Assembly (NCBI GenBank): GCA_910588005.1
Contig: CAJUQM010000001.1
Coordinates: 38,622-102,621, forward strand
Length of the DNA stretch: 64,000 nucleotides
Source: an uncultured Oscillibacter sp.
Lineage (GTDB): Bacteria; Bacillota; Clostridia; Oscillospirales; Oscillospiraceae
Reading direction: 5' to 3'
This document shows, piece by piece, positions 33,889-41,095 of the stretch; position 1 is the stretch's first letter, and the number at the start of each line of letters is the position of its first letter. The position numbers and the translations under genes are program-made. The notes under the pieces were generated by a model that had not been told where the DNA came from, did not search any database, and saw nothing but the letters and a program-made list of their open reading frames with translations.

Positions 33889-35058
33889 TCAAATCAACAG
33901 CCGCAGACTTCTCTCCATGACCCGGCCCCCCTGGATATACAGGCGGGGCACCCGTTTGCTGACCGCACAGGTCAACTCATAGGGGATGGTCCCCAGCACT
34001 TCCGCCAGATCGTCCGCCGGCTGGCGCTTTCCAAAGATCTCCACCTCGTCGCCGACGTGGACATCCGGCAGGTCCGTGAGATCCACCATGGTCATGTCCA
34101 TACAGATCCTGCCCAAAACAGGGGCGGGGCCGGAGGCGGTCCGCACCGCCATACGGTTGGAAAGTCCTCGAAACAACCCGTCGGCATAGCCGATGGGCAG
34201 CACCCCCACACGAGTCTTCTCCGCAGTACGGAAGGTCCGCCCGTAGCTGACATCCGTCGCCGGATCAAAAATCTTAATGGTTGAGACGCTGGATTTCAGC
34301 GTCATTACCGGCTGGAGGCCCAATCTCTTCCGGTCCGCTCCCGCGCCATACAGGGCAATGCCGGGGCGGACCATATCGAAGTACATCTCCGGATAGCGGG
34401 CTAAGGTGCCGCTGTTGGCACAGTGCCGCAGGGCAAAGGTCCTTCCCTTTGCCGACAGGGCATCCAATACCCGATTAAAAATCTCAAACTGCTCCCGGGT
34501 GTATGCCTCGCTGCCGTCATCGTCCTCGTCGGCCACAGAGAAATGGGTAAAGATCCCCTCTGCCTCCAAATTGGGAAGGGCGCAGGACCGGGCAATCGCC
34601 TCCACACCACTTTCAAAATGCCCATCCCGCACCAGAAAGCCCAGACGGGACATGCCGGTATCCACTTTAATGTGAACGTTCAGCCTTCCCCCGCAGGCGG
34701 AAGCAGCTTCACTGTAGGCCTCCGCCTTGGCCTGGGCAGACACCGCCTGAGTGATGTTGTGGGCGATCAGCTGAGGCACCATCTCCGGCGGGGTGTGACC
34801 CAGGATCAGAATGGGAGCCAAAATCCCTCCCTGGCGCAGTTCCCGCGCCTCGTCCAAGCTGGAGACAGCCAGATAATCCGCCCCCAGCAGCTCCAGCTTG
34901 GCGGCGATCTGCAGCGCACCGTGGCCATAGGCGTCCGCTTTCACCACGCCAAGATACTTCACTTTAGGGCCGATACACCTTCGGGCCTGATTATAATTGT
35001 GGGACAGGGCGTCCAGGTCAATCTCCGCCCAAGTCCTTCTCAAAATCGCGTCATCCAT
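33889..35058 (-). CDS. alr: Alanine racemase
   Basis: Interconverts L- and D-alanine for peptidoglycan. PLP lysine in VVKADAYGHGALQ (about residue 39); second catalytic tyrosine in the C-terminal domain (GIALYGAGADR); signature RIMDM-like segment as GRICMDMTMVDLTD. 389 aa is standard. It lies in the conserved nnrD-lipoprotein-alr-mazF neighbourhood. Confidence 0.96.
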   Translation of the reverse strand: MDDAILRRTWAEIDLDALSHNYNQARRCIGPKVKYLGVVKADAYGHGALQIAAKLELLGADYLAVSSLDEARELRQGGILAPILILGHTPPEMVPQLIAHNITQAVSAQAKAEAYSEAASACGGRLNVHIKVDTGMSRLGFLVRDGHFESGVEAIARSCALPNLEAEGIFTHFSVADEDDDGSEAYTREQFEIFNRVLDALSAKGRTFALRHCANSGTLARYPEMYFDMVRPGIALYGAGADRKRLGLQPVMTLKSSVSTIKIFDPATDVSYGRTFRTAEKTRVGVLPIGYADGLFRGLSNRMAVRTASGPAPVLGRICMDMTMVDLTDLPDVHVGDEVEIFGKRQPADDLAEVLGTIPYELTCAVSKRVPRLYIQGGRVMERSLRLLI

Positions 35059-35220
35059 TCCGCAGGGCCACCTTTATGCTCTCTCACCGGCCGGGGACTC
35101 CTCATGCCGTCTTCGGCTCTACAGCGAGTCTGTATTGTGTTATCATATCCGCTCCGCAGCTATAACAGGGAAGACCCCAGCGGCCATCTCAGCGAAACCT
35201 GATTTGGATCCGGGATACAA

Positions 35221-35826
35221 TCACTGTTCTGGATTGATTGTATCATAAAAAACAAAGCTCGTAAAGTCCGCTGTCAAAATCATTTCTCCGTCCACGGCAA
35301 TTTCGCCCCGCAGCGGCGTTCCATCCTCCTGCCGCAGCCAGAGTGTAGAGACAATTTTCCCGTCCTGAAGGCCGCTCTGGTCCACGGTGAGCCGCAGACA
35401 GGGCGTCTCGTTCCAATCCTCCTGGTTCTCTTCCAGCAGCCAGCCGTCCCGCAGCGCGCTCATCAGCCGCGGCAGGCAGGCCGCGGGACTGATCTCCTCG
35501 CTGCTCAGAGGTCCCGCGTTCAAGCATGCGTCCTCGTACTCAATCCGCCAATCACTGTCGCTGAGCACCGCCTTAATCCCGGCGATAGAGGCCGGTTCAA
35601 GCACCTCCACGGTGCTCTCTCCCCCCGGCACATATTCACACCTTAGTACGGCGGACCACTCCAGCCCCTCCTGTCCGCAGGTCACAGCCGCCTCCATAAC
35701 ACAGCCCTCCATGTCATGGTAGCGCTGACGCAGATCCACCGTCTCCGTTTCCCCTGTTCCACCGCCGGCACAGGCCGCCAGCAGTAGAAACAGGGCTGTC
35801 ATTGGTACACAGAACCATCTGCGCAC
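35221..35826 (-). CDS. Lipoprotein, LolA/YdcC-like
   Basis: 201 aa with a lipobox (LLLAACAGGG; Cys19 would be lipidated). The mature part has the beta-sandwich rhythm of LolA-type lipoprotein-sorting folds (YHDMEGCVMEAAVTC, LWLRQEDGTPLRGEIAVDGEMILTADFTSF). In Bacilli the same position, upstream of alr, is held by YdcC, a sporulation-associated lipoprotein; homology is inferred from context and fold pattern rather than strong motifs. A GTG at 35826 follows AGGGGGAATTTCG. Confidence 0.72.
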   Translation of the reverse strand: MRRWFCVPMTALFLLLAACAGGGTGETETVDLRQRYHDMEGCVMEAAVTCGQEGLEWSAVLRCEYVPGGESTVEVLEPASIAGIKAVLSDSDWRIEYEDACLNAGPLSSEEISPAACLPRLMSALRDGWLLEENQEDWNETPCLRLTVDQSGLQDGKIVSTLWLRQEDGTPLRGEIAVDGEMILTADFTSFVFYDTINPEQ

Positions 35827-35953
35827 CGAAATTCCCCCTCATCAAGAATGATCAAATAACAGATACGGCCATATGCCTTGCCTTCAATAGAACCCGTAGA
35901 AATCCACAGAGATCCGCCTGCCATCCCCACCTTTTGCCTCATCCCCTGTGGCC

Positions 35954-37504
35954 TCATTCGCCTGCAATTTCCCGGAAGACCTCCGGCAGATGAGAAATCA
36001 CGTCCTCCGGCGTCATACAGTAGGCCGTCATCCGCCGTGCCGCTAAATCCCCTGCACGCCCGTGAATCCACACACCGCAGGCCGCCGCCTGAACCGCCGT
36101 AGCCCCCTGGGCGAGGAGAGATGCAATGATCCCCGTGAGCACATCGCCGCTGCCGCCTTTGGCCAGGCCGGAGTTCCCGGTGGTGTTCACCAGTATGTTG
36201 CCGGACGGCGTGGCGGTGACTGTGCGGTGGCCTTTCAGCACCAGGATACAGCCGTGGGCCTGGGCAAAGGTCCGGGCCGCTCCCACCCGGTCCTGGGCGG
36301 AGAGATCCCCTCCAATGCGGGCAAACTCCACGTCGTGAGGCGTGAGAATGGTAATCCGGCCCCGCCGCGTGTCCAAACTATCTATATGCCCTTCCAGAGC
36401 GTTTATGCCGTCCGCGTCCAACACCACCGGCTTTTCCGTCCGCTCCAGAACCCTCCGGACCAGCCGGGCGGAATCCTCATTTCGTCCAAGGCCAGGGCCG
36501 ATGGCCAGAACATCACATCTCTCCAGCTTTTTCATAATCGCCGGAAAGGCCGTTCCCCGAAGGCCGCCTCCCCACCAGCTGGTCAAGGGAAACGGCATAG
36601 CAGAGACGCACCGGGAGGCCTCAATTTCCCAAATGCTGTCCGGCACTCCCAGATTAACCAGACCACAGCCAGACCGTACCGCCGCCGAGGCGGCGAGGTC
36701 AGGCGCACCGGTGTATCCCACCGCGCCGCCAACAATTAAAAGCTCTCCAAAATCCCCCTTGTGCCCATCCGGCTTCCGGGGCGGCACCGCCATGCCTGCA
36801 AAGTCCCGCCCTACCGTTTGAACCGGACAGACCATCTCCCGCACCAGATCTCCGGGAATGCCGATCTCCCGAACCTCCACCTCGCCCGACAGCAGGACTC
36901 CCTCTCCCACAAACTGTCCAATCTTAGGGAGTGTGAAGGTAATTGTCCTGTCGGCTTTTACCGCACACCCCAGTACCCGGCCCGTATCCGCCTCTACGCC
37001 GCTGGCAAGATCCGCCGCCACAACTTTTCCGCGGCTCCGGTTCATCATGCCAATGGCGGCGGCAAAATCCAACTCCGGAGCAACCGCCCGGGAAAGCCCC
37101 ACTCCGAACAGCGCATCCACCAGCACATGGCTGGCGGCAATCCATTCCCCCTGTTCCTGACTGCCGGGGTCAAAGGACTCCAGTTCCACACCGCATTCAC
37201 TGAGGCGGCGGGTCTCCTCCATGGCGTCCGGCGTCAGTTTTCCGTAACTGCCCACCAGAAAAGCCCGGACGCGTGTTCCCCGCAAGAAGAGGAGCCGGGC
37301 GGCGGCAATGCCGTCCCCGCCGTTATTCCCCACACCGCACAGCACGGAAATCCGCGCTCTTCCCGGACGGACGGCCAGCAGCTCCAGCGCGGCCTCCGCC
37401 ACGTGCGCCGCCGCACGTTCCATCAGGTCGATCGAGGGAATCCCCCGGTCACAGACCGCCCGCCGGTCCAGCTCTCTCATCTGGGAAGATGTGGCAAGTT
37501 TCAT
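35954..37504 (-). CDS. nnrD: Bifunctional NAD(P)H-hydrate epimerase / ADP-dependent dehydratase
   Basis: Repairs hydrated NAD(P)H. The N-terminal YjeF_N epimerase domain (about 1-215) includes CGVGNNGGDGIAAARLL and DALFGVGLSR. The C-terminal carbohydrate-kinase-like dehydratase domain (about 225-510) includes GGAVGYTGAPDLAASAAVRSGCG, GPGLGRNE, DADGINAL, LTPHDVEFARI and NSGLAKGGSGDVLTGIIA. The 516-aa length is normal. acpS, often adjacent in relatives, is absent here. Confidence 0.95.
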   Translation of the reverse strand: MKLATSSQMRELDRRAVCDRGIPSIDLMERAAAHVAEAALELLAVRPGRARISVLCGVGNNGGDGIAAARLLFLRGTRVRAFLVGSYGKLTPDAMEETRRLSECGVELESFDPGSQEQGEWIAASHVLVDALFGVGLSRAVAPELDFAAAIGMMNRSRGKVVAADLASGVEADTGRVLGCAVKADRTITFTLPKIGQFVGEGVLLSGEVEVREIGIPGDLVREMVCPVQTVGRDFAGMAVPPRKPDGHKGDFGELLIVGGAVGYTGAPDLAASAAVRSGCGLVNLGVPDSIWEIEASRCVSAMPFPLTSWWGGGLRGTAFPAIMKKLERCDVLAIGPGLGRNEDSARLVRRVLERTEKPVVLDADGINALEGHIDSLDTRRGRITILTPHDVEFARIGGDLSAQDRVGAARTFAQAHGCILVLKGHRTVTATPSGNILVNTTGNSGLAKGGSGDVLTGIIASLLAQGATAVQAAACGVWIHGRAGDLAARRMTAYCMTPEDVISHLPEVFREIAGE

Positions 37505-37597
37505 CGTATACGCCTCCGTCTTTATATGGAATCCGCACTCTTTCCTCCATTATAAGAATTTCGCCCTCTTCGCGCAAGTCCCTTTCTCCTCTCACGC

Positions 37598-37626
37598 TTG
37601 CCACGCCCCTGTGCGCATGATATAAT
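37598..37626 (+). promoter_or_regulatory. Sigma-A promoter for the XRE membrane regulator
   Basis: -35 TTGCCA, 17-bp spacer, perfect -10 TATAAT. It implies a leader of about 150 nt. Confidence 0.65.
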
Positions 37627-37784
37627 AGCAGATATAATGTAAGGGCGCCTGTTCGAAAAAACGCCTGTTTTCAAGGATGCAACCAAAAGTTTACACGGTT
37701 TTCCTCAAACGCAACAGGAAATCGCTGGCGTTGCGGTCTCCGCTCCGGTACGCTGAGGGTATCAAACACGAGGAGGACTTTTCT

Positions 37785-38681
37785 ATGGCATTTCCCGAAA
37801 ATCTGCAATTCATCCGCGCCGGTGCCAGTGTCACCCAGGAACAGCTGGCGGAGCAGCTGGGCGTCTCCCGGCAGTCCGTCAGCAAATGGGAGGGAGGCCA
37901 GAGCTTTCCGGAGATGGACACCCTGCTGCGCATCTGTGACCTGTACAATGTGAATCTGGATACCCTTCTTCGGGGCAGTCTGGAGGAGAGCCGGGTGGAG
38001 GATACCGCCCGATACCATCAATTTATGACGCGCTTTGCGAGGCGCATGGCCGCCGCCATTGGCGGCATTATCGGCGGCGCCGGTCTCTGCACGCTGGCTG
38101 AGGGCTGCGAATTGCCGGAGATCTGGTGCACCGCCCTGTTCTTGTTGATTGTCAGCGCCTGCGTTGTGGTGATCGTCGCCAGCGGCATTCAACATGAAAA
38201 CTTCTGCAAGCGCTATCCTGTCATTGCCGACTTCTACACCCAGGAGGAAAAGGATGCCTTCCACCAAAAGTTTGTCTGGTACATCACCGGCGGCGTAGGG
38301 GCCATCCTCTTCGGCGTAACGCTGATGCTCCTGACGGACTCCATCTTCGGTGAGGAGGCCCCCTGGGACTCCTGGACCTCCGGGATGTTTCTCTTTATCG
38401 TAGCCGGAGCGGTAACCAGCTTTGTCTACGCCGGAATCAACGAGGAGAAATACAAGATCTGGAAGTACAACCGGGACAACACCCCCACGCCGGAGGCCAA
38501 GCGGCGGCTGAACCTGATCGGCGCCATCCAGGGCGCTATGATGATGCTGGTCACCGCCGTCTATGTGGGCCTGGGGCTGTCCATGGACCTGTGGCGCACC
38601 GCCTGGTGGATCTTTGCCGTGGCGGGCATCCTCTGCGGCGTGGTGGCCATTGTGCTGGACCCCTACAAAGGGGAGGATTGA
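37785..38681 (+). CDS. XRE-family helix-turn-helix protein with membrane domain
   Basis: 298 aa. An HTH_3 domain at residues 5-60 (LQFIRAGASVTQEQLAEQLGVSRQSVSKWEGGQSFPEMDTLLRICDLY) is joined to four or more transmembrane helices (about 90-107, 117-137, 170-190, 206-226, 250-290). Such membrane-bound XRE regulators are common in Clostridia; ligands and targets are unknown. The ATG at 37785 follows AGGAGGACTTTTCT. Monocistronic, with its own promoter and terminator. Confidence 0.88.
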   Translation: MAFPENLQFIRAGASVTQEQLAEQLGVSRQSVSKWEGGQSFPEMDTLLRICDLYNVNLDTLLRGSLEESRVEDTARYHQFMTRFARRMAAAIGGIIGGAGLCTLAEGCELPEIWCTALFLLIVSACVVVIVASGIQHENFCKRYPVIADFYTQEEKDAFHQKFVWYITGGVGAILFGVTLMLLTDSIFGEEAPWDSWTSGMFLFIVAGAVTSFVYAGINEEKYKIWKYNRDNTPTPEAKRRLNLIGAIQGAMMMLVTAVYVGLGLSMDLWRTAWWIFAVAGILCGVVAIVLDPYKGED

Positions 38682-38689
38682 CTGAGGTC

Positions 38690-38724
38690 CCCATTTCGCC
38701 GGTTTCCGGCGAAATGGGAATTTT
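38690..38724 (+). terminator. Intrinsic terminator after the XRE gene
   Basis: A 13-bp perfect stem (CCCATTTCGCCGG and complement), TTT loop, then AATTTTCC. Confidence 0.82.
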
Positions 38725-38729
38725 CCCTC

Positions 38730-38758
38730 TTGCATTTCCTAAGTTTCTATGGTATAAG
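38730..38758 (+). promoter_or_regulatory. Promoter of the Phe T-box operon
   Basis: -35 TTGCAT, 17-bp spacer, -10 TATAAG, just upstream of the T-box. Confidence 0.65.
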
Positions 38759-38769
38759 TTGTAATTGAA

Positions 38770-38997
38770 ATCAGCAATGAACGGGAAAATAACGGGTTCC
38801 ACAGCGCTCAGAGAGGGCCGGTCATCGGCTGCAAGCCGGTCTGTGCTGTGCCGTTTGGTTCGCCCGGGAGCCGCCGTGGAGACACGGCCGGAGGCCCACC
38901 GTTACAGGGGTCAGAGCGCGCGCCGGCAGGCGCGAATCCGGGTGGTACCGCGGAGGGGTTGCCTTTCGTCCCAGTTGATGGGGCGGAGGGCTTTTTT
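38770..38997 (+). promoter_or_regulatory. T-box leader, phenylalanine-specific
   Basis: Stem I can be drawn with GGG/CCC, AACGG/CCGTT and ACAGC/GCTGT helices and the conserved AGAGA and distal-loop region. The specifier loop on the 3' side contains TTC (38859-38861), a Phe codon. The T-box sequence GGGTGGTACCGCGG is at 38939-38952. An intrinsic terminator (12-bp stem with G-U pairs, T6) spans 38961-38997. Uncharged tRNA-Phe should favour the antiterminator and read-through into the deacetylase-pheS-pheT genes. Confidence 0.92.
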
Positions 38998-39041
38998 ATA
39001 TTCAAAGCGGCCCTGCGTTTTTTAGAAAGAAGGAATTGTCC

Positions 39042-39905
39042 ATGCGTTTTCCGTGGAAAAAGGGAGCTGCCGTCCTCCTGGCTCTCATACTGCTCTTTTC
39101 CCTGGCGGCCTGTCAGGCCTCCGGCGGGACGGCTCCCTACAGCGGCGAAAAGCTGCCTGTTTTAATGTACCACCACGTGGTGGAGGACGGCCAGGAATGC
39201 AATGACATGACCGTCACAGTCAGCCGCCTGCGGGAGGACCTGCAATGGCTGAAAGACAATGGCTATACCACGATCCTTCCTCGGGAACTGGCCGCAGGGG
39301 ACCCCCTGCCGTCAAAGCCGGTTCTCGTCACCTTTGACGACGGCTACCGCAGCAACTACGACCTGGCCTTCCCTCTCTTTCAAGAATTTGAGGCAAAGGC
39401 GGTCATCTCCATCATGGTTTTCATGCAGGATCACGGGGTGACATCCTTCCTCAGCTGGGATATGTGCCGGGAGATGTCGGAGACCGGCCTCGTCGAGATC
39501 GGTTCCCATGCCTACGCCCTCCACAACCTGGACGACCGGGGCGGAAATTTTACTCCCGACGGCGTCAACGGCGTACAGCGAAAGCCGGAGGAGACAGACG
39601 AGGACTTCAAGTCCCGGGTGTTGGATGACATTCAAAAGAGTTATGACCTGATTGAGGAGAATGTGGGCGCGGCTCCTGTCTTTTTCGCATACCCCTTCGG
39701 TCTCACCGAGCCGGACGCCGACGGACTGATTCGGGATCTCTTCCCGGTCACTGCGGTCACATTAACCGGCACGGCGGAGCTTTCCGACGGTCTTTACGGC
39801 CTGCACCGCTATACCGTCACCATGGACCGGACCTTGAAAAGCATCCTGCAGCCACCGCTGAAGGCGGTCCTCAAATCCAAGATCAAGGAATTCCTGGGCC
39901 GGTAA
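39042..39905 (+). CDS. Polysaccharide deacetylase family lipoprotein
   Basis: 287 aa. Lipobox FSLAAC (Cys24), then a NodB-type CE4 domain: LPVLMYHHVVEDG, the metal motif TFDDGYRSNYD (about residues 104-114), and IGSHAYALHNL supplying the histidines; the C-terminal motif is FFAYPFG. Related enzymes de-N-acetylate peptidoglycan or surface glycans; the substrate here is unknown. The ATG follows AAGGAATTGTCC. It is the first gene after the Phe T-box and lies 44 bp upstream of pheS without a terminator. Confidence 0.9.
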   Translation: MRFPWKKGAAVLLALILLFSLAACQASGGTAPYSGEKLPVLMYHHVVEDGQECNDMTVTVSRLREDLQWLKDNGYTTILPRELAAGDPLPSKPVLVTFDDGYRSNYDLAFPLFQEFEAKAVISIMVFMQDHGVTSFLSWDMCREMSETGLVEIGSHAYALHNLDDRGGNFTPDGVNGVQRKPEETDEDFKSRVLDDIQKSYDLIEENVGAAPVFFAYPFGLTEPDADGLIRDLFPVTAVTLTGTAELSDGLYGLHRYTVTMDRTLKSILQPPLKAVLKSKIKEFLGR

Positions 39906-39949
39906 ATTTTTAACTGTCAATTCCATCCAAACAAAGGAGTTAAACGTAT

Positions 39950-40975
39950 ATGAAAGCACAACTGGAAGCGATTCGCAAAGGCGCGCTGGACGCCATCGCC
40001 AAAACGCAAGCTATGGCGGAGCTGGAATCCCTCAGAGTAAAGTACCTTGGCAAAAAAGGCGACCTCACCGCCGTCTTAAAGCAGATGGGCAAGCTCTCTG
40101 CCGAGGAACGCCCCGCCATGGGACAGATGGCCAACCAGGTCCGCGCCAAACTGGAGGAGGCCATTGAGGCCCAGTCAGTCCTTCTCTCCCAAAAAGCCCT
40201 GGAGGCAAAACTTGCGGCGGAGACGGTGGATATAACCATCCCCGGCAAAAAAATCTCCTTGGGCCACAAGCATCCTATGTACACCGTACTGGATGAGATC
40301 AAAGAACTCTTTTTAAACATGGGCTTTGAAATTATGGACGGCCCGGAGATTGAACAGGCGGATTATAACTTCACCAAACTCAACGCTCCGGAGAACCACC
40401 CCTCACGGGACTGGACGGATACCTTTTATTTGAAGCCCGATTCCTCTGTTCTGCTGCGGTCCCAAACCTCCCCCATGCAGATCCGCGCTATGGAGACCTA
40501 TGGCGTGCCGATCCGTATGATCTCCTCCGGCCGGGTGTACCGCAAGGACGAGGTAGACGCCACCCACTCCCCCATGTTCCACCAGATCGAAGGACTGGTC
40601 GTGGATAAGGGAATCACCATGGCGGACCTGAAGGGCACGCTGAATGCGGTGATCCGGGAGATTTACGGTCCGGAGACGAAAACCCGTTTCCGGCCCCACC
40701 ACTTCCCCTTTACCGAACCCAGCTGTGAAGTGGACATCCAATGCCACAAGTGCGGCGGCAAGGGCTGCCCTACCTGCAAGGGCGAGGGATGGATTGAGAT
40801 TCTTGGCGCGGGCATGGTCCATCCCAAGGTGCTGCGGGGCTGCGGCATCGACCCGGAGGAGTACTCCGGTTTCGCCTTCGGCATGGGTTTGGAGCGTCTG
40901 GCGCTGGGCCAGTACAAAATCAGCGACATGCGCCTGATCTTTGAAAATGACATCCGGTTCCTGGAGCAATTTTAA
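39950..40975 (+). CDS. pheS: Phenylalanine-tRNA ligase alpha subunit
   Basis: 341-aa class II synthetase subunit. An N-terminal coiled coil (1-90) is followed by the catalytic domain from HPMYTVLDEIKELFLNMGFE. Motif 2 has RMISSGRVYRKDEVDATHSPMFHQIEG; motif 3 has GFAFGMGLERLALGQYKISDMR. Forms an alpha2-beta2 enzyme with PheT. The ATG follows AAAGGAGTTAAACGTAT. Confidence 0.97.
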   Translation: MKAQLEAIRKGALDAIAKTQAMAELESLRVKYLGKKGDLTAVLKQMGKLSAEERPAMGQMANQVRAKLEEAIEAQSVLLSQKALEAKLAAETVDITIPGKKISLGHKHPMYTVLDEIKELFLNMGFEIMDGPEIEQADYNFTKLNAPENHPSRDWTDTFYLKPDSSVLLRSQTSPMQIRAMETYGVPIRMISSGRVYRKDEVDATHSPMFHQIEGLVVDKGITMADLKGTLNAVIREIYGPETKTRFRPHHFPFTEPSCEVDIQCHKCGGKGCPTCKGEGWIEILGAGMVHPKVLRGCGIDPEEYSGFAFGMGLERLALGQYKISDMRLIFENDIRFLEQF

Positions 40976-41095
40976 AAACATGACGGCGTTCTGCCGGGAT
41001 CCGGCAGACCTGCGGGCGGCCGATTGCCGCCGCATCTTCTCTCCAGCGAAAAAACAGCAATTTCCACTCTCTTAAAAAATAAGGAGTTTTCAACT

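Noticed and set aside
35799..36071. A short minus-strand frame between nnrD and the YdcC-like lipoprotein (ending ICYLIILDEGEFRCADGSVYQ).
   Set aside because: It overlaps both neighbours, its candidate ATGs have ribosome-binding sites that abut the start, and it matches no family. A leader peptide for the lipoprotein cannot be excluded, but support is too weak to list.
37671..38735. A 354-codon minus-strand open frame covering the XRE regulator gene.
   Set aside because: It is antisense to a gene with a clear HTH domain, promoter, ribosome-binding site and terminator; its sequence is low-complexity His/Gly/Gln-rich, typical of a shadow frame in G/C-rich DNA.
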